NCBI GenBank assembly: GCA_964634005.1
Contig: CAZWKQ010000002.1
Coordinates: 208,962-272,961, forward strand
From: CAZWKQ01 sp964634005
GTDB lineage: Bacteria > Bacteroidota > Bacteroidia > Bacteroidales > JACABE01
DNA length: 64,000 nt
Direction: 5' to 3'
Shown here: one piece after another, positions 54,320 to 63,970 of the stretch
Layout: each line of letters opens with the position of its first letter
Position numbering within the stretch: the first letter of the stretch is position 1
Translations under genes and position numbers: made by a program
Notes under the pieces: model-generated
The model's database searches: none
The model's input: the letters and a program-made list of their open reading frames with translations, nothing else
Told to the model about the DNA's origin: nothing

Positions 54320-55604
54320 AATTGATGTCCTACTTGGTTTACAATGGGGAGACGAAGGTAAAGGAAAAATTGTTGACGTTTTAACCCCAAATTATGATGT
54401 AATTGCCCGTTTTCAGGGAGGCCCAAATGCCGGTCACACTATCGAATTTGATGGAATGAAACATATTTTACACACAATTCCATCAGGAATATTTCATAAA
54501 GAAAAAATTAATATCATTGGCAATGGAGTTTTGTTAGACTTGTTTATTTTCAATAAAGAAGTTCAATTACTAAAAAATAAAAATGTAGATACTACTCAAA
54601 ATTTATTGATTTCAAAAAAATCACATCTGATTTTGCCTACCCACAGATTACTTGATATGGCTTACGAACTTTCTAAAGGCAAAGAAAAAATCGGTTCAAC
54701 ATTAAAGGGTATAGGACCTGCCTATACCGATAAAACTGCAAGACTCGGTCTTAGAGTCGGTGATTTACTTTCAGATGATTTTTATGCTAAATATCAACAT
54801 CTTAAGAAGTGTCATTTTGATATTTTCAATACTTTCAACTTTAATATTTCCGATTTTAAAATCGAAAATTACAGCTTCGAAGATTATGAAAAAAAATGGT
54901 TAGAGTCAATCAGTGAAATAAAAAAACACGAAATTATTGACAGTGAGTATTATATAAATTCATTAATTCAAAATAATAAATCAATATTGGCCGAAGGTGC
55001 TCAAGGCAGTATGCTTGATATCGACTTTGGTTCATATCCTTATGTAACATCTTCGACTACAATTTCGGCCGGAGTTTGCGTAGGATTAGGTGTTTCGCCG
55101 GCTAAAATTGGTGATGTAATGGGTGTTTTTAAAGCATATTGTACTCGCGTTGGCAGCGGACCATTTCCAACAGAACTTTTTGATGAAACCGGCACTTTAT
55201 TGAGAGACAATGGGCATGAATATGGCTCAACAACAGGAAGACCAAGAAGATGCGGCTGGCTCGATTTACCTGCACTTAAGTATGCCATTATGTTGAATGG
55301 TGTCAACAAACTGATTGTTACTAAAATCGACGTATTAAACATTTTCGACAACATTAATGTATGTACCAATTATGAGTATAATAACTCAATTATCGACTAC
55401 ATACCATACGAAGCTAACGATATTAAGCTAAATCCTGTTTACAAGCAAATTAATGGATGGAAGAGTAACATTAACGAAATTTTAACGTATAATCAGTTCC
55501 CTGAAAATTTGAAGGAGTATATCGGATTCATCGAAAATGAAGTAAAAGTTCCAATTTCTGTCATTTCAAATGGACCAAACAGACTCCAGACAATTTTCAG
55601 ATAG
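54312..55604 (+). CDS. purA: Adenylosuccinate synthetase
   Basis: A 430-residue GTP-dependent ligase joining IMP and aspartate in AMP synthesis. The P-loop QWGDEGKGKIVDVL, the FQGGPNAGHTI catalytic region, GSTLKGIGPAYTDK and the TTGRPRRCGWLDL stretch are all present. Length is standard. Translationally coupled to the Fur-family gene by an eight-base overlap, which suggests that purine supply and metal or redox status share control here. Confidence 0.96.
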   Translation: MNKIDVLLGLQWGDEGKGKIVDVLTPNYDVIARFQGGPNAGHTIEFDGMKHILHTIPSGIFHKEKINIIGNGVLLDLFIFNKEVQLLKNKNVDTTQNLLISKKSHLILPTHRLLDMAYELSKGKEKIGSTLKGIGPAYTDKTARLGLRVGDLLSDDFYAKYQHLKKCHFDIFNTFNFNISDFKIENYSFEDYEKKWLESISEIKKHEIIDSEYYINSLIQNNKSILAEGAQGSMLDIDFGSYPYVTSSTTISAGVCVGLGVSPAKIGDVMGVFKAYCTRVGSGPFPTELFDETGTLLRDNGHEYGSTTGRPRRCGWLDLPALKYAIMLNGVNKLIVTKIDVLNIFDNINVCTNYEYNNSIIDYIPYEANDIKLNPVYKQINGWKSNINEILTYNQFPENLKEYIGFIENEVKVPISVISNGPNRLQTIFR

Positions 55605-55629
55605 AGTGTTTTAATTAAAAAATATTTTT

Positions 55630-56790
55630 ATGAAAATCAGACTATTTATTTTGTTGTTCTTTATTGCGTTTCAATTATCAGCTCAAAAAATAAATGAAGA
55701 ACAAGTTCCTAAAGATGTTCTAATTGGCTTAGAATCGATATATCCTGAAGCAAAGGTAAAAACTTGGGAATTTATAAACGGTAACTATTTTGCTACACTG
55801 AAAGTTGACGGACAACAAGGGAAAGCCGAGCTTACTCCTGATGGAAAGTGGATTGAAAGTCGTTTCCCTGTTACGGAAAAAGAATTACCAAGTAAAATTA
55901 CCAAGTATTTCTACGACAATTATCCCGATTTCAAAATTTCAACATCTTTATTTATCGAAGAGCCTGATGATGTATCTTATTATTATTTAAAAATTCAGAA
56001 AAAAGGAATTGGTCAGGGCGAAAGCGGTGAATTGTTTTTCGATTTGGCAGGAAGGTTAACAAAAAGCACAGCCCCTGAAATCGTAAAAACCGAACCTGCT
56101 GAAAATAAACAGAAAGATGATATTTTTAGCGAAGAAGAAGCTCCAAAATCTTCCGGTAAAAAAACTAAAGAAAAAGAAAAAGTGAAGAAAGAACCAGAGA
56201 TTACAAAAGAAACTCCAAAACCAAAACAAACTAAAGAAAAGGCATCAAAGAAATCAAAAGATAAAGATGAAGAAAAGTCTAATTTTACTGATGTTCCTGC
56301 CATTGTAAAGAAGAATTTCGACAAAAAATTCCCGAGAGTCGAAAATCCGGTTTGGGAACAGGTTGATTCTAATTATGTTGTTTCTTTCTTCTTCAGAATT
56401 AATGACCAGAAAGCCGAGTTTGCTCCTGACGGAAAGCTTGTTTCCACAACAACTATAATGGATCCTAAAAATATTTACAGGCCTTTGGAAAACTACTTAA
56501 TGAAAAAATACAAAAAGTATAAGGTAATCAGGGCTGAAAAAGTTATTTATGAACGCACTTATCAAAAAATATATCCCGAAAAAAATCTTAAAAACTACTA
56601 TTACGTCGAAATCTCTGAAAGAGTTAAAGGTAGCAGAATACCGAAAATTACACGCTTATGGTTCGACGGGGTAGGAGCTATTGATAGAGTTGTTGAAGGT
56701 GATATTGAAGATGACTATGATTCCCAAAATGCAAATGAAAGAAGTGGAAAATACGATAAAAAATTCGACAGAAAAGTAGGGGATGAATAA
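55630..56790 (+). CDS. Exported PepSY-like protein
   Basis: A 386-residue protein with signal peptide MKIRLFILLFFIAFQLSAQ. Two PepSY-like (beta-lactamase-inhibitor-type) units, each with a VPxxVxxxFxxxxPxaxxxxWE pattern, lie at about 25-150 and 220-360. They are joined by a Lys/Glu/Pro-rich linker (about 155-215) that is surely disordered. Such proteins are periplasmic in Bacteroidota; their ligands are unknown. It follows purA by 25 bases and may be cotranscribed. Confidence 0.8.
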   Translation: MKIRLFILLFFIAFQLSAQKINEEQVPKDVLIGLESIYPEAKVKTWEFINGNYFATLKVDGQQGKAELTPDGKWIESRFPVTEKELPSKITKYFYDNYPDFKISTSLFIEEPDDVSYYYLKIQKKGIGQGESGELFFDLAGRLTKSTAPEIVKTEPAENKQKDDIFSEEEAPKSSGKKTKEKEKVKKEPEITKETPKPKQTKEKASKKSKDKDEEKSNFTDVPAIVKKNFDKKFPRVENPVWEQVDSNYVVSFFFRINDQKAEFAPDGKLVSTTTIMDPKNIYRPLENYLMKKYKKYKVIRAEKVIYERTYQKIYPEKNLKNYYYVEISERVKGSRIPKITRLWFDGVGAIDRVVEGDIEDDYDSQNANERSGKYDKKFDRKVGDE

Positions 56791-56815
56791 ATACTCAAAA
56801 TCTATTTAAAAATCG

Positions 56816-56866
56816 GCTGTCTGAATGTTTTGATTATTATTAATTCATTTTAGACAGCTTTTTATT
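56816..56866 (+). terminator. Terminator after the PepSY-like gene
   Basis: GCTGTCT (56816-56822) and AGACAGC (56852-56858) form a seven-base stem, with partial extension inward, followed by a T-rich stretch. Confidence 0.6.
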
Positions 56867-56906
56867 TTGCATTGTGAAATTTCAAAAAAAAATTTTTTAT
56901 AAGAGG

Positions 56907-58412
56907 ATGAAAAGTTTTATAAGATTATTGGTTGTTTTTTTACTGAGTTTATCATTTAATTCAGTGTTGACGGGTCAGACAAAAATTTCTTATGAGGCTG
57001 AAATTCTCAAAACCCACGAAATTTACAAAGATATAAGTGTTTTAAAGGGCAATGTTATTTTTTCTCACGAAGGAACATTATTGTATTGCGATAGTGCCTA
57101 TTTTTATCAAAAGGAAAGCAAAATAAATGCTTTCAGTAATATAAGAATTAAAGTCAGCGATACTCTTGATATCTACGGCGATACTCTTATTTACGACGGA
57201 AATACTAAGATTGCTGAAATAATAAATAATGTTCGCCTTGTCGATAATAATACCACACTTACAACAAATTATCTCAATTATAACAGAATAAGCGGAATAG
57301 CGAGTTACTTCAACGGAGGCAAAATTGTTGATAAAGAGAATGTTTTAACGAGTAAGATTGGGCATTATTTCACTTCAAAAAAGCAATTTTTTTTCAAAAA
57401 CGATGTTAAACTGACTAATCCTAAGTACAATATTACTTCTGATACATTGATGTTTAATACTTCAACCGAAATTGCTTATTTTTTCGGTCCTACCGTTATA
57501 ACGAGTAAGGATAATAAAATTTATTGCGAAAATGGATGGTATAATACCAAAACTGATGTTTCGCGTTTTAGTAAAAATTCGTGGATACAAACAAAAAATC
57601 AATATCTCGAAGGCGATAGCATAGTTTACGACAGAAATATCGGTTTAGGAATAGCATATAATAATGTAGTTTTGATTGATACTGTAAAAAATATTGTTGT
57701 TAAGGGAAATTATATTGAGAATAATGAACTACTCGGCAAGTCGCTGATAACCGATAATGCTCTGGCAATTTTTATCGATAAACAAGACTCATTGTTTATT
57801 CATGGTGATACATTAAGAGCAAAATACGATACTCTGGATAATGTTGAATATTTTTTGGCATACAATAAAGTTAAGTTTTTCAAATCTGATATTCAGGGAA
57901 TGTGCGATTCTCTCAGTTTTTTGATGATTGACTCTATTATGAATATGTACCATAAGCCGGTTTTGTGGAATGATAAAAACCAACTTACTGCCGATACAAT
58001 AAGTTTAATTATCGGAAATAATGTTATTAAGGAATTGTATTTAAAAAATAACTCTTTTATTATTGAAGAAAGCGATAGCAATAAATTTAATCAGGCCAAA
58101 GGGAAATATTCATATGGCTATTTTATGAATAACGAATTATACAAAGTGGAAGTTAAAGGCAACTCCGAGACAATTTATTATATGAAAGAAGACGGAAGTG
58201 AAGATATTATCGGAATAAACAAAGCTATATCAAGCGATTTGTTGATATTATTTAAAGATAAAAAGGTTCAGAGTATAACTTTTATAAATAAACCGGAAGG
58301 GACAATGTACCCTGTAGATGAACTTCCTGTAAACGAAAGAACTCTTAAGGGTTTTAACTGGCAAGCGATGCATCGTCCCTTAGTTCCTTTAGATGTATTT
58401 AAATGGAAATAA
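56907..58412 (+). CDS. OstA/LptA-like lipopolysaccharide transport-related protein
   Basis: A 501-residue exported protein; the ATG at 56907 gives a good signal peptide (MKSFIRLLVVFLLSLSFNS), whereas a GTG at 56874 would add 11 charged residues. Residues about 35-200 are a beta-jellyroll OstA-N domain of stacked strands (VLKGNVIFSHEGTLLYCDSAYFY, NVRLVDNNTTLTTNYLNYN). More such repeats continue to the end. LptA-type proteins carry LPS across the periplasm; this long Bacteroidota form probably does the same, but no other lpt gene is adjacent. Confidence 0.82.
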   Translation: MKSFIRLLVVFLLSLSFNSVLTGQTKISYEAEILKTHEIYKDISVLKGNVIFSHEGTLLYCDSAYFYQKESKINAFSNIRIKVSDTLDIYGDTLIYDGNTKIAEIINNVRLVDNNTTLTTNYLNYNRISGIASYFNGGKIVDKENVLTSKIGHYFTSKKQFFFKNDVKLTNPKYNITSDTLMFNTSTEIAYFFGPTVITSKDNKIYCENGWYNTKTDVSRFSKNSWIQTKNQYLEGDSIVYDRNIGLGIAYNNVVLIDTVKNIVVKGNYIENNELLGKSLITDNALAIFIDKQDSLFIHGDTLRAKYDTLDNVEYFLAYNKVKFFKSDIQGMCDSLSFLMIDSIMNMYHKPVLWNDKNQLTADTISLIIGNNVIKELYLKNNSFIIEESDSNKFNQAKGKYSYGYFMNNELYKVEVKGNSETIYYMKEDGSEDIIGINKAISSDLLILFKDKKVQSITFINKPEGTMYPVDELPVNERTLKGFNWQAMHRPLVPLDVFKWK

Positions 58413-58430
58413 GTTTAAGGCTTATTTTCC
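58405..58430. terminator. Possible hairpin between the OstA-like gene and ribE
   Basis: GGAAATAAG (58405-58413) pairs with CTTATTTTCC (58421-58430) with one bulged T. It overlaps both stop codons; the lack of a T-run makes termination uncertain. Confidence 0.35.
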
Positions 58431-59033
58431 TTGCTGTTCCATGTATAGTTTCAGTAATTTGGCAACATATTTGCCGAATACATCAAATTCAATATTTACA
58501 ACCGTTCCCACTTTAAAGTTATGAAAATTTGTAACCTGATAAGTAAACGGAATTATAGCAACAGAAAAAAGACCTTTTTCTGAATCGACAACGGTAAGAC
58601 TGACTCCATTAACAGAAATAGACCCTTTCTCGACTGTAATATTGTTTTTCGACGGGTCGTAACTGAATGTAAATAACCAACTTCCGTCTTTTTCTTCAAC
58701 TTTGGTACATGTTGCGGTTTGGTCAACATGTCCTTGAACAATATGACCGTCAAACCTGCCGTCCATTCTCATAGAGCGTTCCAAATTTACTTCATAACCT
58801 TCATGCCATGTGCCTAAATTGGTTTTGTCGAGCGTTTCCTGTATTGCAGTTACAACATATTGTTTTTTATCCTTGTCAACATCAACTATTGTAAGGCATA
58901 CGCCGTCATGACTCATACTCTGGTCAATTTTCAGTTCGTCTGCAATGGATGTTTCAATTGTGATATTGAAATTACTTTTATCTTTTTCGATTTTTACAAC
59001 TTTTCCGGTTGTTTCAACTATTCCTGTAAACAT
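58422..59033 (-). CDS. ribE: Riboflavin synthase alpha chain
   Basis: A 203-residue trimeric enzyme that dismutates two lumazine molecules to riboflavin. Two homologous lumazine-binding barrels are visible: MFTGIVETTGKV at the start and FDGHIVQGHVDQTATC at about 95-110, each with SVNGVSLTV- or DGVCLTIV-type strands. Other rib genes are not nearby. It lies 21 bases downstream of the large secreted-protein gene, perhaps by chance. Confidence 0.94.
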   Translation of the reverse strand: MFTGIVETTGKVVKIEKDKSNFNITIETSIADELKIDQSMSHDGVCLTIVDVDKDKKQYVVTAIQETLDKTNLGTWHEGYEVNLERSMRMDGRFDGHIVQGHVDQTATCTKVEEKDGSWLFTFSYDPSKNNITVEKGSISVNGVSLTVVDSEKGLFSVAIIPFTYQVTNFHNFKVGTVVNIEFDVFGKYVAKLLKLYMEQQGK

Positions 59034-59054
59034 AATTTTGTTTTTAAATTATAA

Positions 59055-61637
59055 TTATCTCATTATTGTAATACTTCCTTTAATAATTCTTTCTACTTCA
59101 CCTATCAGTCTTTGTTCGTAAACTTTACACGTGAAGAAATACACTCCGTCGGCACAATCTTTTCCTGTATTCATTTCTTTCCCATCCCAGTTTATATCCG
59201 GATTATTAGTTTCAAATACTATTCTTCCCCATCGGTTGAAAATTTTTAAATCGATTTTATTAATAAAACGGTAGGGGAATGGCCTGAAAAAGTCGTTTTT
59301 ACCGTCGTTATTCGGCGAGAAGAAGTTGGGTAAAGTGTAATAAAAACAACTGTCAACATCAATACAAACAACATTGCTCAAACTGCCGATATTGTTATTG
59401 GAATCTATTGCATTCACTGCATAACATCCTGCTATTGAGCTTGTATTGATGTGAATATATTTGTCGATATTGTAATTATTAATTGTATGAATTATTTGCA
59501 AATCTTTATTCAAATTTGGTGAATACCATATATTTATATAAGCTATACCTGTAATACAACTGTCGGCAAATTGCCAGTTAACAGTATTGTAGCCCGATTG
59601 ACAATCGGGTATAACATTAATCGAAGGAGGACAAGGTGGTTCGGTATCAATAGGTTTGGCACATGCTTTTTGTGAAAAATTAATAATAGGATGAATTATA
59701 TTCGGAATATTATATCCTCCAATTGATTTAATGAAATAGCAGTATGTAGTGTCGTTTTCGAGAAAATAATCCGTAAAATATGTATTTGCGGTAGAACCTA
59801 TAGAGTCAAAATTATTGGTTGTATTATTTTTTCTGTAAATAATATATGTGTTATTTATCCATGGTGTTGTCATATTCCATTGAAGCTTCATCTTTCTGTC
59901 GGCCGGTGTAAGTGTCAAAAATATTGATGAAGCAATATGAGTTGAACCAATTTTAAAACGATTTGATGGTTGAACGTTATATAAGTCTATTCTATAGGAA
60001 TATGGGTTTGTTACAGTATTCAAATTTTGAGAGAAGTAAATAGTGTCATCCAGTCCGTTTAGGGAATCTATAGGATTTAGAGAATTGCCGTAAAAATCAC
60101 TTGATTGATAAATGATGTATCTATATGGTCCGGGAGCTTGATTTGTGTCAAATTCAGTAGGTTTTGACCATGAAATAGAATCGCTTCCCAATATAATATC
60201 GGTATTAACGATTGACACATTAGTTATAATAGGGACGTCTCTTTTCAAAAATGCGCATACTTCGTTTGAAGCATAACTTTCGGCACCATCAGAAAAGTAT
60301 GAAATAATCATATAACAATAATCTATTCCGTGGATAAGTCCCGGGCCGTTGTTATTGTCGGTAAAAGAAGTATCATTTATGTTTGGTATTGTTGCAATTA
60401 GGCTATAGCCTGTATATTGAGGCACACCGGTTTCGCACATGCCGTGTACATAGCCGTAATAACCAATTCTTCTGTAAATTTTATAACCTTTTGCATTTGA
60501 GCAATTTGTTTTATTCCACGAAAGTTTTATTGAATTACCCGATGGCGAAGCCGCAAAATTTTCGGGAGCTTTTGCAACTATTGTAATAAACAAATTCTTA
60601 TATGATGTAAGCTTAATGGGAGAACCGTTATCTTGTGCTTTGAAAGTAATTTGATATGGCAACTTGCGGACGTGTTCACAATTTGTAATCCAATTCAATT
60701 GACTTGAAACTGTTGTCCCTGAACTCGTTGTTGGGAATGTTGCCGGTGAATTTGCTACAATAAAAGGACTTCCTGATGCTGAAATTGTAACTATATCGCC
60801 GTCTTGATCATAAGCCGAAACATTTATTGATAAAGTATCTCCCGCATTAATACAAGTGTCATTTATCTGATTTATTACGGGTGGATTGTTATTGCATGCA
60901 GTAATAATAATCTGCATATCTCTGGTAACATAACCTATCCTAACCCCGTTACGCCATTCTTCAATTAATATTGCTATATTGTATTCTCCTTGAATAATTG
61001 GGCTATCCCAAATAAAATCACCGGTAATCGGGTTAATGGAAACCGAGTTGCTCGCCTGAGGGAAAGAATAACCGGGAATTTCAAGCCCCTGAGTTCCTCT
61101 GCATTTTACCAATTTATACGATATGCTATCTCCATCGGGGTCGTAAGCTATAGGGTTATGAATAAATGGCACTCCAACGCAACCCATATCAAGAGGCGGA
61201 TTCAACAATACCGGTGAGCTGTTTTTAGGATTTACAAATGGACTTATTACAAGTAAAGTCTCCACATAGATAGGAATATTTACAGAATTTGGTATATTTA
61301 TAACACCATAGTTGCGATTAGGGTCTTCCATCGATATTTTATAACTTCCGTCTCCGGGGAAAATATGAGTTGTAACATATTCATTTCTCGTTACGTTTCC
61401 GGGCAAATTAACTTTTAGGGTTCGCTGAACCATACTCGAAGTCCCGTCGCCCCAAACTATTTCTAACTGCGGCCTGTCGGCAGGACTTGGTGTATATGTA
61501 TATGTAACAAGTTTTATTTCGTATTCCAATGAACTGTTCGACAGCTTTCTGTATGTTATTTCAGCCGCCCTTTCATGAGTCGCAAATACAAAAAAACTTG
61601 TAAATAATAATAATACAATAAACGCTATTTTTTTCAC
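59055..61637 (-). CDS. Large secreted protein with gliding-motility-type C-terminal domain
   Basis: An 860-residue exported protein with signal peptide MKKIAFIVLLLFTSFFVFA. The first 330 residues have cadherin- or PKD-like blocks with Asp-rich turns (YDPDGDSISY, AYDQDGDIVTISAS). The middle (about 360-740) contains fibronectin type III-like modules (PENFAASPSGNSIKLSW). The last 85 residues, NFFSPNNDGKNDFF to GSITIMR with IFNRWGRIVFE, are the CHU_C / gliding-motility-associated domain, a type B signal for T9SS secretion and surface attachment. Probably an adhesin or matrix-like surface protein. Confidence 0.88.
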   Translation of the reverse strand: MKKIAFIVLLLFTSFFVFATHERAAEITYRKLSNSSLEYEIKLVTYTYTPSPADRPQLEIVWGDGTSSMVQRTLKVNLPGNVTRNEYVTTHIFPGDGSYKISMEDPNRNYGVINIPNSVNIPIYVETLLVISPFVNPKNSSPVLLNPPLDMGCVGVPFIHNPIAYDPDGDSISYKLVKCRGTQGLEIPGYSFPQASNSVSINPITGDFIWDSPIIQGEYNIAILIEEWRNGVRIGYVTRDMQIIITACNNNPPVINQINDTCINAGDTLSINVSAYDQDGDIVTISASGSPFIVANSPATFPTTSSGTTVSSQLNWITNCEHVRKLPYQITFKAQDNGSPIKLTSYKNLFITIVAKAPENFAASPSGNSIKLSWNKTNCSNAKGYKIYRRIGYYGYVHGMCETGVPQYTGYSLIATIPNINDTSFTDNNNGPGLIHGIDYCYMIISYFSDGAESYASNEVCAFLKRDVPIITNVSIVNTDIILGSDSISWSKPTEFDTNQAPGPYRYIIYQSSDFYGNSLNPIDSLNGLDDTIYFSQNLNTVTNPYSYRIDLYNVQPSNRFKIGSTHIASSIFLTLTPADRKMKLQWNMTTPWINNTYIIYRKNNTTNNFDSIGSTANTYFTDYFLENDTTYCYFIKSIGGYNIPNIIHPIINFSQKACAKPIDTEPPCPPSINVIPDCQSGYNTVNWQFADSCITGIAYINIWYSPNLNKDLQIIHTINNYNIDKYIHINTSSIAGCYAVNAIDSNNNIGSLSNVVCIDVDSCFYYTLPNFFSPNNDGKNDFFRPFPYRFINKIDLKIFNRWGRIVFETNNPDINWDGKEMNTGKDCADGVYFFTCKVYEQRLIGEVERIIKGSITIMR

Positions 61638-61660
61638 TAACCTTTATTATTGTAAAACAG

Positions 61661-61668
61661 CAAAATTA
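61661..61668 (-). promoter_or_regulatory. Promoter -7 element of the large secreted-protein gene
   Basis: The minus strand reads TAATTTTG (TAnnTTTG), 23 bases before the start codon. Confidence 0.5.
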
Positions 61669-62103
61669 CTAAATATCACACATTAATTAACGATACTTTA
61701 ATTGATTTGTTTTTTTATTTATTTTAAATTTGCAGTATATGATATAGCTTTATTTACTAACAATGAGCCTTAGAATAAAATTCATTGAGAAATTATTTAA
61801 ATTTTTTTAAAAAGTTTTATTTGTTTATTATTGTAGTACGATTTTTGTATGAAGTGGTTTTGTAAAAGTGTTGATTTTCAATTTAAGTTTAAAAATAATC
61901 GTTCATTGTATAAAAAAAAGATTGCTTCTGCATATACAACAAAAAAAAATAAAAAACAAGTGAAAAAATAATTTTTTTTCAACTTTTTTTTTAAGAATTT
62001 TGTTGAAAATTACTTCCATTTATATTTAGAAAGTGAAAAGATTTGCTCTTTTTATTTTTGTATAAAAGTAACTAAAACAATAACTAAAAAATTTTAAATA
62101 TTA
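61669..62103. other. AT-rich intergenic region upstream of dnaA
   Basis: About 430 bases, very AT-rich with long A and T tracts, without a gene, RNA gene or clear repeat. I saw no TTATCCACA-type DnaA box on either strand, so it is not an obvious origin. A -7 element (TATTTTTG) sits at 62053-62060. Confidence 0.6.
62053..62060 (+). promoter_or_regulatory. Promoter -7 element of dnaA
   Basis: TATTTTTG matches TAnnTTTG, 43 bases before the ATG. Confidence 0.5.
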
Positions 62104-63552
62104 ATGTTGACAGCAGAAAAGCATTACAAAGAGGTATGGGATAATTGTTTATCAATTATCAGGGATAATTTAGGAAACAGTCAAAGCTTTAAAACATGGT
62201 TTGAGCCTATCAAACCTATAAAGCTCGAAAATAATGTGTTAACTATTCAGGTTCCAAGTCAGTTTTTTTATGAATGGCTTGAAACGCACTACATTGATAT
62301 TTTAAAAAAGACAATTAGAAAAGAATTAGGGCCTGATGGTCAGTTGGAATATAGTATAGTAATGGACAGCACAAATTTTGAAACTGTACCATATACTATA
62401 AATATGCCCGCTTCAAATAAAAAAGCCTTACAAAATCCAACGGTTAGTATGCCTATAGATATAAATAAAAATACATCAAAAGAAATTCCTAATCCTTTTA
62501 TAATACCGGGATTAAAGAAAATTAAAGTACATTCACAACTAATTGACAGGTATTCTTTCGATAATTTTGTTGAAGGCGATTGCAACCGTCTTGCCCGTTC
62601 GGCGGGCTATGCAGTTGCTCAAAATCCGGGCAAAACTGCTTTCAACCCCCTTCTTATATACAGTGGCGTCGGCTTAGGAAAAACCCATCTTTCGCATGCT
62701 ATTGGTATTCAGGTTAAGAACAACTTCCCCGATAAAACTGTTTTGTACGTTTCTGCCGAACAATTTGGCCAACAATTTATCGAATTTACACGTAATAATA
62801 ATCAGAACGATTTCATCCATTTTTACCAAATGATGGATGTTCTTATAATTGACGATATTCAGTTTCTTGCCGGTAAAGAAAAAACACAGGATATCTTTTT
62901 CCATATTTTTAATTATTTACACCAAAGAGGGAAACAACTGATAATAACTTCGGATAAAGCTCCAGTTGAACTAAGCGGTATGGAACCAAGGCTTATTTCG
63001 AGATTTAAGTGGGGTTTGGCTGCCGATCTGCAAGTTCCTGATATTGAAACACGAATTGCAATACTTCAAAAAAGACTTTATAATGACGGAATTCAGATGT
63101 CTGACGAAGTAATTGAATATGTGGCTTATAGCATCAATACTAATGTCAGAGAGCTGGAAGGAGCTTTGATATCTTTGCTTGCTCAGTCGTCTCTTAATAA
63201 AAAAATTATCACTCTCGACCTTGCTAAGCAAATGATTGATAAGTTTGTTAAAAATACAAACAGACAAATTTCTATTGATTTTATTCAGAAAATAGTTTGC
63301 GATCATTATAATATAAGCGTTGATAAATTAAGTTCTAAAACCAGAAAAAGAGAAGTTGTTCAGGCTCGTCAGTTAGCTATGTATTTCTCGAAAAAACTCA
63401 CAAAATCATCATTGGCTACAATCGGACTACAATGCGGAAATAAAGATCATGCAACCGTATTACATGCTTGCCGTACGGTTAATAACCTCATTGAAACCGA
63501 CAAAAAATTCAGACTAAGTGTTGACGAAATTGAAAAGAAAATAAAAATATAG
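62104..63552 (+). CDS. dnaA: Chromosomal replication initiator DnaA
   Basis: A 482-residue AAA+ initiator. Domain I (about 1-90) has WFEPIKPIKLENNVL; a variable linker follows; the ATPase carries Walker A GVGLGKTH and Walker B LIIDDIQFLAGK. Domain IV ends with the DnaA-box-binding signature QCGNKDHATVLHACRTV. The usual partners dnaN and recF are not adjacent: a minus-strand surface protein lies upstream and repeat-rich DNA downstream, as often happens in Bacteroidota. Confidence 0.97.
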   Translation: MLTAEKHYKEVWDNCLSIIRDNLGNSQSFKTWFEPIKPIKLENNVLTIQVPSQFFYEWLETHYIDILKKTIRKELGPDGQLEYSIVMDSTNFETVPYTINMPASNKKALQNPTVSMPIDINKNTSKEIPNPFIIPGLKKIKVHSQLIDRYSFDNFVEGDCNRLARSAGYAVAQNPGKTAFNPLLIYSGVGLGKTHLSHAIGIQVKNNFPDKTVLYVSAEQFGQQFIEFTRNNNQNDFIHFYQMMDVLIIDDIQFLAGKEKTQDIFFHIFNYLHQRGKQLIITSDKAPVELSGMEPRLISRFKWGLAADLQVPDIETRIAILQKRLYNDGIQMSDEVIEYVAYSINTNVRELEGALISLLAQSSLNKKIITLDLAKQMIDKFVKNTNRQISIDFIQKIVCDHYNISVDKLSSKTRKREVVQARQLAMYFSKKLTKSSLATIGLQCGNKDHATVLHACRTVNNLIETDKKFRLSVDEIEKKIKI

Positions 63553-63592
63553 TGTCTTGCCCTAAAATTGGTTTACACAAAAAAGAGTAAAA

Positions 63593-63835
63593 ATGAGAGA
63601 AAAAAGTAAACTTATTTCAGGATTAAAATCTGAGAAATTATTAAAGCAGCCGATTAAATTTTATAGTGATTTAGAGAAACAAAAAATCACACATAAAAAG
63701 CCTTCCAATTTGCCAACTGTCAGAAAAATAGCGTCAGCCCGAAAAAACGGCGAGCCGGCGTTGGCTGTGAATGCAAAAAACGTAGAAAATCAAAAAAGGC
63801 GTTTACGTTTGGGGCTTGCCCCACTACTTTTTTAG
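63593..63835 (+). CDS. Small hypothetical ORF in repeat-like DNA
   Basis: A frame of 80 codons with no recognised domain. The first 40 residues are Lys-rich. The last part (IASARKNGEPALAVNAKNVENQ) lies in a locally GC-richer patch (AACGGCGAGCCGGCG) unlike the surrounding AT-rich DNA, and runs into a hairpin repeat. The 40 bases before it (GTCTTGCCCTAAAATTGG) resemble the ends of some Bacteroidota insertion sequences and the TTTTGTCCTAAA arm near glyS. It may be an insertion-sequence remnant rather than a real gene. Confidence 0.3.
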   Translation: MREKSKLISGLKSEKLLKQPIKFYSDLEKQKITHKKPSNLPTVRKIASARKNGEPALAVNAKNVENQKRRLRLGLAPLLF

Positions 63836-63871
63836 ATTTTCAAGTATTTTGCAGAGCGGGCAGAAGCATCG

Positions 63872-63914
63872 TTTTTTCTTGATTTTTTTGGTACTTTTTT
63901 TATCAAGAAAAAAA
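63872..63914. repeat. Hairpin repeat (TTTTTTCTTGAT / ATCAAGAAAAAA)
   Basis: A 12-base perfect inverted repeat at 63872-63883 and 63902-63913, with a T-rich loop containing GGTAC and GTAC right after the right arm. It resembles intergenic repeats scattered in Bacteroidota genomes. It could also stop transcription. Confidence 0.6.
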
Positions 63915-63970
63915 GTACAGAAAAAAAAAAACTTCAACACTCAAAAATTTTTAATATCTTTACAACGCAA

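Noticed and set aside
61669..62103. Replication origin upstream of dnaA
   Set aside because: AT-rich as expected, but no DnaA-box-like TTATCCACA or its complement was seen, and dnaN is not adjacent. A GC-skew analysis of the whole chromosome would be decisive.
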